A stretch of 64,000 nt of DNA, taken from assembly GCA_965212145.1 (NCBI GenBank), contig CBDBUY010000009.1, positions 744,001-808,000 on the forward strand, read 5' to 3'. The notes under the pieces were generated by a model. The model was not told the origin of the DNA, ran no database searches, and was given only the letters and a program-made list of their open reading frames with translations. Below, in pieces: positions 1 through 9,001 of this stretch (its first letter is position 1; every line of letters starts with the position of its first letter). This DNA comes from JAAEPI01 sp965212145. GTDB taxonomy: Bacteria > Bacteroidota > Bacteroidia > Cytophagales > Cyclobacteriaceae. The position numbers and the translations under genes are program-made.

Positions 1-1113
1 AAACCGATTGCCCAACAGTCAAGGACAGAAACGCATTTTTTTATTTTACGGGATACTGCTGAGGTGGAATTTTCATTGCAGGGGTCACTGGGAGTGGATT
101 TAATGCCGGATTTTTTCAGGAGCCAACTCCAAATTATTTTGGATACTGAGAAATTGATCAAGAATAAATCGAACCTTAAAAAGGAGGAATTCAATTCAAC
201 AAGCAACGAGCTGGGCTATGATCAAAAACAACTGCGACTTAAGTACGGTCAGTTCATTGGCGAAGAGGAGGATAGCGGGCTGGAAATCGAGACTGAGGAA
301 CCAGCGGGGAGTGAGGCTCCATCCGGGGAGAATGTCTTGCAGGAATTTGGGCACGATCATGATCACGAGAATGAGGAGGGACAACTTTTAGATAAAGGAA
401 CAGAGCACCACCACGACCATGAGGAGTCATTGGATCCGGAAGCCGAGGAGAATCCATTGGAGGCATTTATGCACAACCATGAAGATGAAGAAACGGCCAC
501 TTTTTTCACTCAAACATTGAAATCGAAGCTTAAGGCTGCCCTCACACAGATGTGGGATGCTGAACTTTATTTGAGGTTGTTCGAGCCACATAAGTCACTG
601 CCGTATCAGTACGAAGCTCATAGGCTGTTGAAGGAGATTAAGAATCACGCTAGAATCTATGTTCAGCGCATTGGATTTGATCCACCACCAGTCAACGAAT
701 CCGAAAGTCGTCTGACTGGAAAGCTCAAGGAGATCAATACCCACCCATTTATCGATGAACTGAAACGAGAGGATGAATATACCTCCATGAAGAAAGCCAT
801 TGCCTGGATGTCGAAAATTCGTGTTGATAAACAAATGACGGATCTTGATAGGAATTTGCTCCAAGCAGCCGGTAATGAGTTAGCCGCATTGGCCATCGAG
901 CAGCCTGGGAAATACCTGATGACGCTGAATGAACTCAGAAATGTCTTAAACAGTCCCTTGATAAATGCTGACGTATTAGCGAGGATAAAAGAGATTCAAA
1001 AAATGCTTTCTCAGGCCATTCCTATCGAGGATTCAATACCCAATGCTCAAGACGTATCCGGAGATGAACTTAACAGGAAATTCCTTGAACTTCTAACCGA
1101 CGAATTCGAATGA
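1..1113 (+). CDS. C-terminal part of a large operon protein, DUF4175-like (5' partial)
   Basis: The frame is open from base 1 to the stop at 1111-1113, so the true start lies outside the window; GTG at 64 is only the first start-like codon. About 370 residues are visible, highly charged and without an obvious membrane segment. Bases 340-495 encode an acidic, histidine-rich stretch with three clusters (HDHDHENEE, EHHHDHEE, MHNHEDEE) that could bind metal ions. The flanks resemble the cytoplasmic tail of the DUF4175-like membrane proteins found in Bacteroidota next to BatA/VWA-type genes; this is family recall, not a search. The stop overlaps the next start (ATGA), so the two genes are probably translated together. 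Function unknown. Confidence 0.6.
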   Translation, partial: KPIAQQSRTETHFFILRDTAEVEFSLQGSLGVDLMPDFFRSQLQIILDTEKLIKNKSNLKKEEFNSTSNELGYDQKQLRLKYGQFIGEEEDSGLEIETEEPAGSEAPSGENVLQEFGHDHDHENEEGQLLDKGTEHHHDHEESLDPEAEENPLEAFMHNHEDEETATFFTQTLKSKLKAALTQMWDAELYLRLFEPHKSLPYQYEAHRLLKEIKNHARIYVQRIGFDPPPVNESESRLTGKLKEINTHPFIDELKREDEYTSMKKAIAWMSKIRVDKQMTDLDRNLLQAAGNELAALAIEQPGKYLMTLNELRNVLNSPLINADVLARIKEIQKMLSQAIPIEDSIPNAQDVSGDELNRKFLELLTDEFE

Positions 1114-2765
1114 ACTGGGGAGTCGCATTGCCATGGTGGGCAGGCCTGATGCTGGCAGTCCTTTTGATCGGTTTGATCTATCTGGACTTCCGTTCTAGAA
1201 AACGCAAGCTTCGCTGGGTGCGGATTTTCTGCCTGACTATGATTTTCATCTCCATTGTGGGCCTATACACCAAGCCTAGCATCACGTCATCTCAGATCAG
1301 CGATAAGGTGTTCATAGTTACCAATGGATCGGAGCAAGTGGTTCAAGATAGCCTTGCGTCTGAAGGATTTCAGCTGCTTACATTTGAAGAATACCTGCTC
1401 ACGGATCCCAACGTGAGCTCAGTGGTGGTCATCGGAAATGGACTTGAAGAATGGGAGATGGCTCAGCTTTCAGTGCCGATAGAGTTTCTACCCAATGGAT
1501 CATATCCAGAAGGGCCTGTTGAATTATCAGTTGATAATGGATCGGTTAATTCTGAGACCACTATTGAAGTCAGACTCCAATTGGAAGATGAAATGGATGT
1601 GGGTGTCAGTGGGCCAGGAATTGAACCAATCATTTTGAAAGCTAGCCCGGATCAAAATAAATTGGAGTTTGAGGTCAAACCGACCATTCCTGGAGATTTT
1701 ATGTTTCATATGAATGGAGTTCGCGATCAGGACACGGTGTTTTCAGAGATGATCCCGGTTAGGATCGAGGAGCAAATCAAAAAAAATATATTGATACTGT
1801 CTGGAGCGCCTAGTTTCGAAGTAAGATTTCTGAGGAATCATTTGATAGAAAATGGTTTTGGTATGGCCGAACGCCAGCAAGTTTCCAAGGATATTTTCCG
1901 ACAGGCATTCACAAACTTGGAGAATAAGTCTTTGTCGAATTTGACTCCTCAGCTTTTAAGAGAATTTAAACTGGTAATCATCGATGAAGGGGCTTATGAT
2001 GACTTATCTCGATCAGAAAAGACAAATCTAAAAGCCGCTTTAAGAATCGGCGAGTTGGGCTTGGTCTGGATGGGAGGGGAGTCCGACCTTGTTGACCTCC
2101 GAAACAGAGAAGAGAAATCCTTGACCTTTGTAAATACGACAGGATCTCAGGTTCAGCTTTCTCAATCTCCATTTGATCTGGTAGACGCAGAGGCCACTCT
2201 GAATTTTCAGGAGCATCGAATTGGCTCGCTTGGAGGCTTTGGATTAGGGAAGGTTACGGTTCCTGAGCTTTCTAAAATTTATACTTTGAAACTTAAAGGA
2301 GAACATAAACTGTATTCGGACATTTGGTTTCGATTGCTGGATTCTTCGATGGGGGTGGAATGGCAAGAAAACAAGGTAGAGTTGCTTGATTTACCGTTAG
2401 TGAATCAACCAGTGACCATGATTCTTAAAAACCCTACCGATAAAGTGATGGTTGATGGAGTGAGATTATCCATTCAGGAGAAGTGGTACCATCCAGGCTT
2501 TTTCAAGGCCCAATTTTGGCCAAAGAGATCGGGCTGGCATGAAATTACCTGGGGCGATTACAGTGAGAGCTTCTATGTTTTTGATGAGAATGATTGGCAC
2601 GTAATGAGGTCGTATCAAGCCACTACCCGGACTTCCTTAGCTAGTCAGGAATTGAAAACTGATTTGGAAACCAAAATTATTCTGAAGCCCATATCAAAAT
2701 GGATTTTCTTCCTTGGATTTTTATTGAGCTTTGGATTTCTGTGGATTGAGCAAAGACTAGGTTAG
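1110..2765 (+). CDS. Membrane protein with amidotransferase-like periplasmic domain, BatA-operon type
   Basis: 551 residues. ATG overlaps the upstream stop by 4 bp, indicating translational coupling. Hydrophobic helices lie near residues 8-26, 38-54 and 527-546; the roughly 470 residues between should face the periplasm. The segment near residue 225 (NILILSGAPSFEVRFLRN) resembles the first strand of the class I amidotransferase-like fold seen in BatA/VWA-type membrane proteins. I do not see a Cys-His-Glu triad, so enzyme activity is not implied. Such proteins usually sit in MoxR-ATPase/DUF58/VWA envelope-stress operons; a DUF58 gene occurs at 24654 but is not linked. The 3' end overlaps the convergent thioesterase gene by 4 bp. 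Function unknown. Confidence 0.65.
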   Translation: MNWGVALPWWAGLMLAVLLIGLIYLDFRSRKRKLRWVRIFCLTMIFISIVGLYTKPSITSSQISDKVFIVTNGSEQVVQDSLASEGFQLLTFEEYLLTDPNVSSVVVIGNGLEEWEMAQLSVPIEFLPNGSYPEGPVELSVDNGSVNSETTIEVRLQLEDEMDVGVSGPGIEPIILKASPDQNKLEFEVKPTIPGDFMFHMNGVRDQDTVFSEMIPVRIEEQIKKNILILSGAPSFEVRFLRNHLIENGFGMAERQQVSKDIFRQAFTNLENKSLSNLTPQLLREFKLVIIDEGAYDDLSRSEKTNLKAALRIGELGLVWMGGESDLVDLRNREEKSLTFVNTTGSQVQLSQSPFDLVDAEATLNFQEHRIGSLGGFGLGKVTVPELSKIYTLKLKGEHKLYSDIWFRLLDSSMGVEWQENKVELLDLPLVNQPVTMILKNPTDKVMVDGVRLSIQEKWYHPGFFKAQFWPKRSGWHEITWGDYSESFYVFDENDWHVMRSYQATTRTSLASQELKTDLETKIILKPISKWIFFLGFLLSFGFLWIEQRLG

Positions 2766-3208
2766 CCTTTCTTCTCAGATATCCATTCAAAGTCATCGGT
2801 TCTCGCGGCTTTCATGAGCATGTCTCCGATTTCTGCAGGCGGAATGGTCACTTTCCTTTTTTCCAGATCAAGCCAAGCCCCGTCTACATCAATGGTGCAG
2901 GCCAATTCCCCGGACTCCTTGAAGATGCTGTGTCTGATGCTCCATTTATACCCATCCTTTCTGGCTTTTGTAAGCTCAAAAGAAACTTCGATGGTTTCAT
3001 TCATGTGCACCTCTCGGTAAAAGCGTGTGTCTTCTCGAAAGAGAATAGGGCCAATCCCGAGTTCGCTCAGGCGATTCATATCAGCGCCATTTGCTGAAAA
3101 GAATTCCAAACGTACTTGAGCAGCATAGTCATTGTAGGCGGTGTGACGCATGTGCCGATTAGGATCCAAATCAGCCCATATGATTTTATACTTTCTGGTG
3201 AAACTCAT
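2762..3208 (-). CDS. Acyl-CoA thioesterase, hotdog fold (4-hydroxybenzoyl-CoA thioesterase/YbgC type)
   Basis: 148 residues, the usual length for a single hotdog domain. The N-terminus reads KIIWADLDPNRHMRHTAYND, matching the thioesterase signature in which an Asp (here Asp13 or Asp15) near the start of the long helix is the catalytic carboxylate and NxxHM follows it. Expected reaction: hydrolysis of a short or medium acyl-CoA in the cytoplasm; substrate not predictable. Its ATG overlaps the stop of the DUF5606 gene by 4 bp, so the two form a small operon, probably driven by the candidate promoter at 3685-3692. The link to DUF5606 is positional only. Confidence 0.85.
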   Translation of the reverse strand: MSFTRKYKIIWADLDPNRHMRHTAYNDYAAQVRLEFFSANGADMNRLSELGIGPILFREDTRFYREVHMNETIEVSFELTKARKDGYKWSIRHSIFKESGELACTIDVDGAWLDLEKRKVTIPPAEIGDMLMKAARTDDFEWISEKKG

Positions 3209-3666
3209 TCTTCCTTTTCTGACTTATCCTCTTTTTTCGCCTTCTGATCCTTTTTCTTCTCCTCTTTTTTCTCTGCGAATAATTCAGGCGCTACCTCGCT
3301 AAGCTGATTATACCAAGTCACCAATTTTTTGATGTCAGAGACATAAACTCTGTCCTCATCGTAAGTGGGTAAAATGTGCTTGAGAAACGCTTTGAGTTCA
3401 TCAGGATCGGCGCTCTTATCAAGTCCGGTATCACCTTCAAATTCTTTGTGGATTTTCTGCATGACTTCAAGCAATGGGACAGCCCCGTCACCATCTGTGG
3501 TGTAAATGGAGATGTCCGACAAAACAGAAACTTTGGCCTGCATGCCTACGACCAGTTTCTTTTTGGTTCCATCCAAGGTCTCCAAAACGGCACCTGAACG
3601 GGTGGGGTTGACTACTTTGAAAAGTCCGCCTTTTCCTGAAACGGATGCAATATCACTAAACTCCAT
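3205..3666 (-). CDS. DUF5606 domain protein
   Basis: 153 residues. The first ~125 residues (MEFSDIASVSGKGGLFKVV onward, with an SDISIYT segment near 50 and a VYVSDIKKLVTWY segment near 110) match the conserved Bacteroidota family DUF5606, whose function is unknown. The last ~25 residues are a low-complexity Lys/Glu tail, probably disordered. The start at 3666 lies 19 nt after a TACTTTTG box, and the gene overlaps the downstream thioesterase by 4 bp. No signal peptide or membrane helix, so it should be cytoplasmic. Confidence 0.85.
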   Translation of the reverse strand: MEFSDIASVSGKGGLFKVVNPTRSGAVLETLDGTKKKLVVGMQAKVSVLSDISIYTTDGDGAVPLLEVMQKIHKEFEGDTGLDKSADPDELKAFLKHILPTYDEDRVYVSDIKKLVTWYNQLSEVAPELFAEKKEEKKKDQKAKKEDKSEKEE

Positions 3667-3684
3667 ATCTGATTATTTGGGTGG

Positions 3685-3692
3685 CAAAAGTA
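3685..3692 (-). promoter_or_regulatory. Candidate Bacteroidota -7 box (TACTTTTG)
   Basis: Exact match to TAnnTTTG on the minus strand, 19 nt upstream of the DUF5606 start and beginning just after the engB stop. It would give the DUF5606-thioesterase pair its own promoter separate from engB. No clear -33 TTG was found, so the call rests on one motif and position. Confidence 0.4.
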
Positions 3693-3695
3693 AGC

Positions 3696-4304
3696 CTACT
3701 TACCGACCGATCGATTGATTTCTTCGATGTATTCTAAGATTTCTTTTCGTCCCTCGCTGGTTTCTGAGGACGTGATAAATTGAGGGGGTAGTTCCTCCCA
3801 ACTTTTCTTCATATCCTTTCTGTAGCGAGCAATACTGGAGTCCAATTTGACCTTGTTCAGCTTGTCGGCTTTGGTGAAAATCATTGAAAATGGAATTGCT
3901 GTTTCACCAAGCCACGCCATAAATTCCTGATCAATTTTTTGAGGTTCCAAGCGGCAGTCAATCAGCACGAATACGCACAGCAAGTTTTCACGATTAAGGA
4001 GATAATTGTTAATCATCTTCTTCCACTTGGCCTTTTCGGTTTTAGAGACTTTGGCCCAGCCATAACCTGGTAGATCTACCAGAAACCAATTTTCATTGAT
4101 TTTGAAGTGATTGATAAGTTGCGTTTTACCAGGTCTTCCCGAAACTTTTGCCAGCTTATTTCGGCCGGTCAGCATATTGATCAGAGAAGACTTGCCTACG
4201 TTGGATCTCCCAATGAAGGCATATTCAGGCAATGAGGGAGGTGGGCAGTCTTCATATACCGCACTACTTTTTTCAAAGGTCGCTGAGGTTACTAGGTTAT
4301 CCAT
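3696..4304 (-). CDS. engB: Ribosome-biogenesis GTPase EngB/YihA
   Basis: 202 residues, typical length. G1 is GRSNVGKSS (near 32-40), G3 is DLPGYG (near 77) and G4 is TKAD (near 145), with GKTQLINHF between G1 and G3 as in YihA/YsxC proteins. The protein binds GTP and assists late assembly of the large ribosomal subunit in the cytoplasm; it is essential in many bacteria. Its ATG shares one base with the gpsA stop (TGATG), which favours termination-reinitiation. It is the last gene of the plsB-like/gpsA/engB group. Confidence 0.95.
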   Translation of the reverse strand: MDNLVTSATFEKSSAVYEDCPPPSLPEYAFIGRSNVGKSSLINMLTGRNKLAKVSGRPGKTQLINHFKINENWFLVDLPGYGWAKVSKTEKAKWKKMINNYLLNRENLLCVFVLIDCRLEPQKIDQEFMAWLGETAIPFSMIFTKADKLNKVKLDSSIARYRKDMKKSWEELPPQFITSSETSEGRKEILEYIEEINRSVGK

Positions 4305-5341
4305 CAGTCGATAAAGTCTACTTCTTGTCGAAACGGTAATTTCATCAGCAATTGCTGGGCTTCTTGGATCGACAAACCCTGATAAATGATTTTATATAGC
4401 ATCTCGGTAATGACACATTTGAATTTATAAATCTCTGAGAGTTTGTAGATCACTTCGATGGTTTTCACACCCTCTGCCACCTCTTCCATAGAATCCATGA
4501 TGTCATAGATCGTTTTTCCCTCAGCGAGTTTTGAACCTACCGTGAAATTTCTGGATAGGGGAGAACCACATGTGGCAATGAGGTCTCCAACACCCGCCAA
4601 GCCTAAAAAGGGCTTGACTTCTGCGCCAAACGCTTTCCCTATGTGGATCATTTCTACCAGCCCACGGCTGATTAAAAGAGCTTTGGCATTCTCACCCATT
4701 TTCAAACCATGGAGTAAGCCTGCTCCCACGGCAATGATGTTTTTGAGAATCCCACAGAGCTCGGTTCCGATCAGGTCCTTACCACCATAAACTAGAAATC
4801 GATCGTTCCTAAGTAGTTTCTGCCCTTTTTCCACCACCTCATCGAACTGAGACGCTACAACTGTGGCGGCTGGTTTTTGCTCAGCAATCTCACGGGCGAG
4901 ATTGGGGCCGGCCACACATCCAACCCTCACTACAGTAGTCTCCTCTTTGATCACCTCGCTCATGGTCTTGACTTTATCACGAGAAAGTGGCGAACCATCG
5001 TCAACATAGTCTAGGCCTTTGGTGCCATGGATGATGATGTGATATGGTCTCAGATAGGGAGCTAATTTGCGGATCATTGACCTGAAGTCAGCCGAAGGAA
5101 TCGCTGGAAAAATGGTTGGGCATTCCGAAGCGATGATTGAAAGGTCGCCAGTTACTTGAATGTTTTCTTTCAGGCTTTGACCCGCAGATTGTCTCGTGCT
5201 TTTTATACGTTCAACCCGCTCATCTCCTTTGGCATACAGCAGAACTTTCTCACAGTTTTCCGAGATTAAGTTTGCTAAGGCCGTACCAAAACTACCTGCC
5301 CCAATAACTCCAACAGAACTAGATGTAAGTTTCGAGTCCAT
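4304..5341 (-). CDS. gpsA: NAD(P)-dependent glycerol-3-phosphate dehydrogenase
   Basis: 345 residues. The N-terminus has the dinucleotide-binding motif GVIGAGSFGTALA (residues 11-23); further on are HGTKGLD, the GPNLA segment and the C-terminal NFTVG...VAEGVKTI region with a conserved catalytic-domain Lys in GILKNIIAVG. The enzyme reduces dihydroxyacetone phosphate to sn-glycerol 3-phosphate, the phospholipid backbone. Its start lies 23 bp inside the upstream plsB-like gene, whose product would acylate that same metabolite, so the two successive steps are likely co-translated. The stop overlaps the engB start by one base. Confidence 0.95.
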   Translation of the reverse strand: MDSKLTSSSVGVIGAGSFGTALANLISENCEKVLLYAKGDERVERIKSTRQSAGQSLKENIQVTGDLSIIASECPTIFPAIPSADFRSMIRKLAPYLRPYHIIIHGTKGLDYVDDGSPLSRDKVKTMSEVIKEETTVVRVGCVAGPNLAREIAEQKPAATVVASQFDEVVEKGQKLLRNDRFLVYGGKDLIGTELCGILKNIIAVGAGLLHGLKMGENAKALLISRGLVEMIHIGKAFGAEVKPFLGLAGVGDLIATCGSPLSRNFTVGSKLAEGKTIYDIMDSMEEVAEGVKTIEVIYKLSEIYKFKCVITEMLYKIIYQGLSIQEAQQLLMKLPFRQEVDFID

Positions 5342-6977
5342 ATCCCTCCATTCTATTGTGATAATAGTACAATGTGTTTGTGTTCTGGATGATCACCTTA
5401 TCTCCTTTATGGACAAGTGGCCTTTCGGTATGGTACATCCCCACATTTTTCAGACCAAGTTCAATCGAATCTGTAGCTCGGTCCCTCATGTGGTCCGCGA
5501 TTCCTACTTTCCCTAGTTCATGAAGTTCAAGAACCCGGTCTCGAAGCACTTTATAATATTTTTTGAATTCTTCATAATCCAGAATCAGTTCATCATCCGG
5601 GAGTCTCAGTACCGCGTATAAATCCAATTTAGGATTCTTCCGTTCCAGCATTTTGAAAGCTGTGTAGGCCACCAAATGACTTGCAAATACCCTGTTGTGA
5701 ATGTGGTATTCTTCCACGATTCTTTTGGAAAGCAATCGGACATATTCGTTTTCACGTTGAGCATTTTCAGTAATCGATCCATCACTGATAAAGTAGTCTT
5801 TTGTATCTATCTGGTTGCCCTTAGCGTCTAGGCTATTCCCTTCATTATCCACATAATTTCCGAGCACGTCCATACCTTTTCCAATGCTAATAGAAATGTT
5901 CGACCCTTTCGTAAAAAACTTAAGCATGAATGTGCCCATTTTATAAGATGTCGTGAACTCATCTGCTTCTTGATAAAAGCGCTCTTGCCCCGTTCTCTTT
6001 AAGTGCTCCTGTATAAGCGCCGGAGCTTCCAGTGTGAAATGATAATTGATCACTACTGGCACGATGAAAATCTTCTTGTCTTCGTTTTTCTGATAAAGCG
6101 TTCGCTGCGCCTCTATTGCCGTGCTTAACAACCCTAGTTTTAGATTTTTTTCGATTTCCCCCGACCGAGACCTTGTTCCGCCTGGAAAAAATAAGCTGTG
6201 GGCTCCCTCGATCAGTGCATTTTTTGAATAATTCTTAAGCGTTTCCAGATAGATGGGATTCTTCTTTCGTCTGTCTACCTTGTAGGCTCCCAGACTATTC
6301 ATAAAGTAGGCTAGGATTTTGACGTTGAACAAGTTTAGTCCTGCTCCATAAATGAATGCCGGTAATCCTAAGAATTGGATGACCCAACCGATCAAAATGC
6401 TATCCAGGTTACTGAAATGTGTCGGTACCATGACGACTGTTCCCTTCTTCGCCAGCTCGCGGATTTGCTGCGTTTCGCCAACAACATGAATTTTATCGTC
6501 AAGATCTAATTGACGACTAAATAGTGACAAAAATCCCTTAACCCTTGTAGCATTCAACAGCCGAGCGAATCCGAAAGTCACAAAAGCTCGTGCGAATCGA
6601 TAATATGACTTCTTGAAATTTCCAGCGATTTCTTCTGAATATCTACCAATGATCTCTTTCAGCAGCTCCTTCTCCTTTTCCTCTTTTGCCGTGTTGTCTA
6701 GATTTTGAATTTCTGCTAATTGAGAACGAATGTTGTTCCAGTAGGCTCGTTCATCCGGTGGATCTACTTTCCATGGGTTTGATTTTATCCTGATCTTCTC
6801 TTTGTAAATCGTGGTTTCAAGTTCCTCGCGAATGGGAGTCCCGTTGTTGAGCAAATAATCTAACGTATCATCAGAGACCTTTTGCAAGAATTTTTCCCTA
6901 TTCTGGGACAATTTCACAATAGGCCATTGATCCTTACTCGGAATGATTTCGTCGTACCTAACCTTGTTTTTCGCCAT
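5319..6977 (-). CDS. Glycerol-3-phosphate acyltransferase, PlsB-like
   Basis: 552 residues. The acyltransferase block is clear: HX4D is H187-FSNL-D192, and the phosphate-binding motif is FPGGTRS at 264-270, a variant of PEGTRS. This is longer than PlsC-type (AGPAT) enzymes (~240 residues) and shorter than E. coli PlsB (~800), with helical extensions on both sides. Likely reaction: transfer of an acyl group to sn-glycerol 3-phosphate at the inner membrane. The 23-bp overlap with gpsA, which makes the acceptor, supports this over a 1-acyl-glycerol-phosphate substrate. The alternative (PlsC-like specificity) cannot be excluded from sequence. Confidence 0.8.
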   Translation of the reverse strand: MAKNKVRYDEIIPSKDQWPIVKLSQNREKFLQKVSDDTLDYLLNNGTPIREELETTIYKEKIRIKSNPWKVDPPDERAYWNNIRSQLAEIQNLDNTAKEEKEKELLKEIIGRYSEEIAGNFKKSYYRFARAFVTFGFARLLNATRVKGFLSLFSRQLDLDDKIHVVGETQQIRELAKKGTVVMVPTHFSNLDSILIGWVIQFLGLPAFIYGAGLNLFNVKILAYFMNSLGAYKVDRRKKNPIYLETLKNYSKNALIEGAHSLFFPGGTRSRSGEIEKNLKLGLLSTAIEAQRTLYQKNEDKKIFIVPVVINYHFTLEAPALIQEHLKRTGQERFYQEADEFTTSYKMGTFMLKFFTKGSNISISIGKGMDVLGNYVDNEGNSLDAKGNQIDTKDYFISDGSITENAQRENEYVRLLSKRIVEEYHIHNRVFASHLVAYTAFKMLERKNPKLDLYAVLRLPDDELILDYEEFKKYYKVLRDRVLELHELGKVGIADHMRDRATDSIELGLKNVGMYHTERPLVHKGDKVIIQNTNTLYYYHNRMEGYGLETYI

Positions 6978-7091
6978 TGGGAGCGGAAAGTTAATTGGAA
7001 ATGAATTTGAACAATCAGATATTTGATTTTAGTACGACAGACAATCAAATGAATGGCTTGCGCTGTACTTTAGCAGAATAATTTTAATGAA

Positions 7092-8384
7092 ATGAAGAAA
7101 CTACTGAGTGCTTTCTGTGGATTTACACTTCTTGTATTTATTGGGTGTAGCAAGAATGATCCGGACCCAAAAAATGGGAGCAACAATCCGCCTGGTGATT
7201 TCTCCGTATCCATTAGTAATTTGTCTCATTCGGGTGCTACTATTAATTGGACCACTCCAACTGATTCTGATGGTGATGATGTTACTTACGAGGTGATCGT
7301 AAACTTGACTACCCGTGCTCTGGATATCACTGATAATTCATTGACAATGACGGATTTGTCTGGAGGGGTGGAGTATACAGGGGTTGTGGTCGCAAGTGAT
7401 GGCAATGGTGGAACGTCTCAGGCAGCAATCGATTTCAGGACTTACGTCATGGATATTTCCCAGTTTGAGGTCGGGATTGGAGATTGTTCTGGCGGTAATA
7501 ACTGCCTTAAAAGCATCAATCTTGTGGATTGTACTTGGCAGGAGGAAGGCGGATCAACAAAATGCTATGAAATCACCTACTATAGCAACCCGATTGATGA
7601 TGATGGGCCATTTTGCCCGGAGAATGTGGAGCAAACCGGAGGGATAGGAAACTACGATGGTGACGGCATAGCTAACGGAGGGCCTCAAAATGGAGATCCG
7701 GTAGGTCTGAGCAGGTTGGATGGTGCACTTTTCCAAAAAATGGAGAATGACGGGTATGATATCATTGATCCCATGGGAAATATCAGAATTCAAACTAATG
7801 TTGGTGGAGGCGGAAGATCAAATGGTAGTACTCCTTCATTTTGCCTAGCACCTACACCGGATGATAATCTTGAACTCACTTTTAGAATTCCGGTCTGGCC
7901 AGAGGATTTAGACAATGCGGATGGCATAGAGAATGTGGAATTTATTGGAGTTGCTTTGGACGGTATTCCAATTAATGGCGCGCCTCCATCAGTGGTAGGC
8001 AACAACGGGAATATTCCATCACTTGATCGCTGCGGTGTTCATCACGATCCTGCAGGTTATCTGCACTGGCACTTTATCGCTCAAAACATGAATGACGTCC
8101 TGACGGAAGAAGGGCTTTACGAAGAAGGTGTTTTTGAATGCACCAAAATCACTCAGGATGAGTCGGCTCTCATTGGTTACGCCAGAGATGGTTATCCGAT
8201 TTATTCTTCAGGTGGTGATAGCAGGGCTGATGCCCCGGCATTGGATAATTGCAATGGCCATATCGCTCAGACTGCAGAATATCCGAGTGGAGTCTATCAC
8301 TATCATGCATCCACAGACGCGCCAAATGTGCCCACCTGTATCACAGGGCGCCAAGCAGTTAATGGCTTTGATAAGCCGATGTGA
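7092..8384 (+). CDS. YHYH-domain lipoprotein with fibronectin-III domain
   Basis: 430 residues. A lipoprotein signal ends in FIGC (cysteine near residue 20), followed by a short linker and a fibronectin type III domain (about 37-118). The rest is the YHYH domain, named for the motif present here as GVYHYHAS near the C-terminus, with other His-rich conserved segments (RCGVHHDPAGYLHWHF). Histidine density suggests metal binding, but the domain's function is not established. The protein should be a cell-surface or outer-membrane lipoprotein. The stop overlaps the next start (ATGA), so the following gene is probably a functional partner. Confidence 0.85.
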   Translation: MKKLLSAFCGFTLLVFIGCSKNDPDPKNGSNNPPGDFSVSISNLSHSGATINWTTPTDSDGDDVTYEVIVNLTTRALDITDNSLTMTDLSGGVEYTGVVVASDGNGGTSQAAIDFRTYVMDISQFEVGIGDCSGGNNCLKSINLVDCTWQEEGGSTKCYEITYYSNPIDDDGPFCPENVEQTGGIGNYDGDGIANGGPQNGDPVGLSRLDGALFQKMENDGYDIIDPMGNIRIQTNVGGGGRSNGSTPSFCLAPTPDDNLELTFRIPVWPEDLDNADGIENVEFIGVALDGIPINGAPPSVVGNNGNIPSLDRCGVHHDPAGYLHWHFIAQNMNDVLTEEGLYEEGVFECTKITQDESALIGYARDGYPIYSSGGDSRADAPALDNCNGHIAQTAEYPSGVYHYHASTDAPNVPTCITGRQAVNGFDKPM

Positions 8385-9001
8385 GATTGAAACCTATTTT
8401 AGTAACGAGCTTAATTTGGGTGGCTACCACAGTGGCCGCCCACAATTCTAAAATTACCACATGTAATCTGAGCTTATTTGAAGGGACGTGGGTAATGCAA
8501 CTCTCATTTGCCCAAGCCAGCCTGGATGCTGCGATGGAGAAAAATTTTCCCAGAGAGGCCTATAGCGAACTACCTGAATATGAAATCAAGCAATGGATCG
8601 TTGATTACGTTCGCTCAAGAATCATAATTAGTATCGATGCAGAGAGATTGGAATTAGGAGCTGGAGGAATCCTTCTCGGATCGCACCAAACGGACTTAAA
8701 ATTCACCATTCCGGATTTACCACTTTTCCCTGATGAGATGACCATTAGGGTACCTATTTGTGAGAATAGCAATAACCACACGAACCTTCTAAGGATTTAT
8801 CAAGGTGATCAAATGTCCAAGTTTTTTTTGAGTGCAGACAATGACTTTGAAGTAAAAGTGCGATTCGAGGAAGACGCTGTTGTGGCTATTGAGGAGAGGC
8901 CAAAAAGCGACCTAACCAAAACCTTAGTTATTCTTGGGATCGGTGGGTTGCTGTTGCTAATGCTTAGATTTATTCCAAAATTCTCAGCTTCGCGAAGCTG
9001 A
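8381..9001 (+). CDS. Exported C-terminally anchored protein, partner of YHYH lipoprotein
   Basis: 206 residues, family not recognised. A signal peptide ends at about VAA-HN, leaving a mature N-terminus that begins with His. About 155 residues of mixed polarity follow, then a single hydrophobic helix (about 182-198) and a short basic tail, so most of the protein should be periplasmic and anchored at its C-terminus. ATG overlaps the YHYH gene stop by 4 bp. The 3' end overlaps the convergent helicase gene by 32 bp. The mature N-terminal histidine next to a His-rich YHYH protein hints at a metal-related role, which is inference only. Confidence 0.6.
   Translation: MRLKPILVTSLIWVATTVAAHNSKITTCNLSLFEGTWVMQLSFAQASLDAAMEKNFPREAYSELPEYEIKQWIVDYVRSRIIISIDAERLELGAGGILLGSHQTDLKFTIPDLPLFPDEMTIRVPICENSNNHTNLLRIYQGDQMSKFFLSADNDFEVKVRFEEDAVVAIEERPKSDLTKTLVILGIGGLLLLMLRFIPKFSASRS

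Noticed and set aside
64..66. GTG as start of the first gene
   Set aside because: The frame is open back to base 1, and the visible residues continue the protein, so the gene begins before the window.
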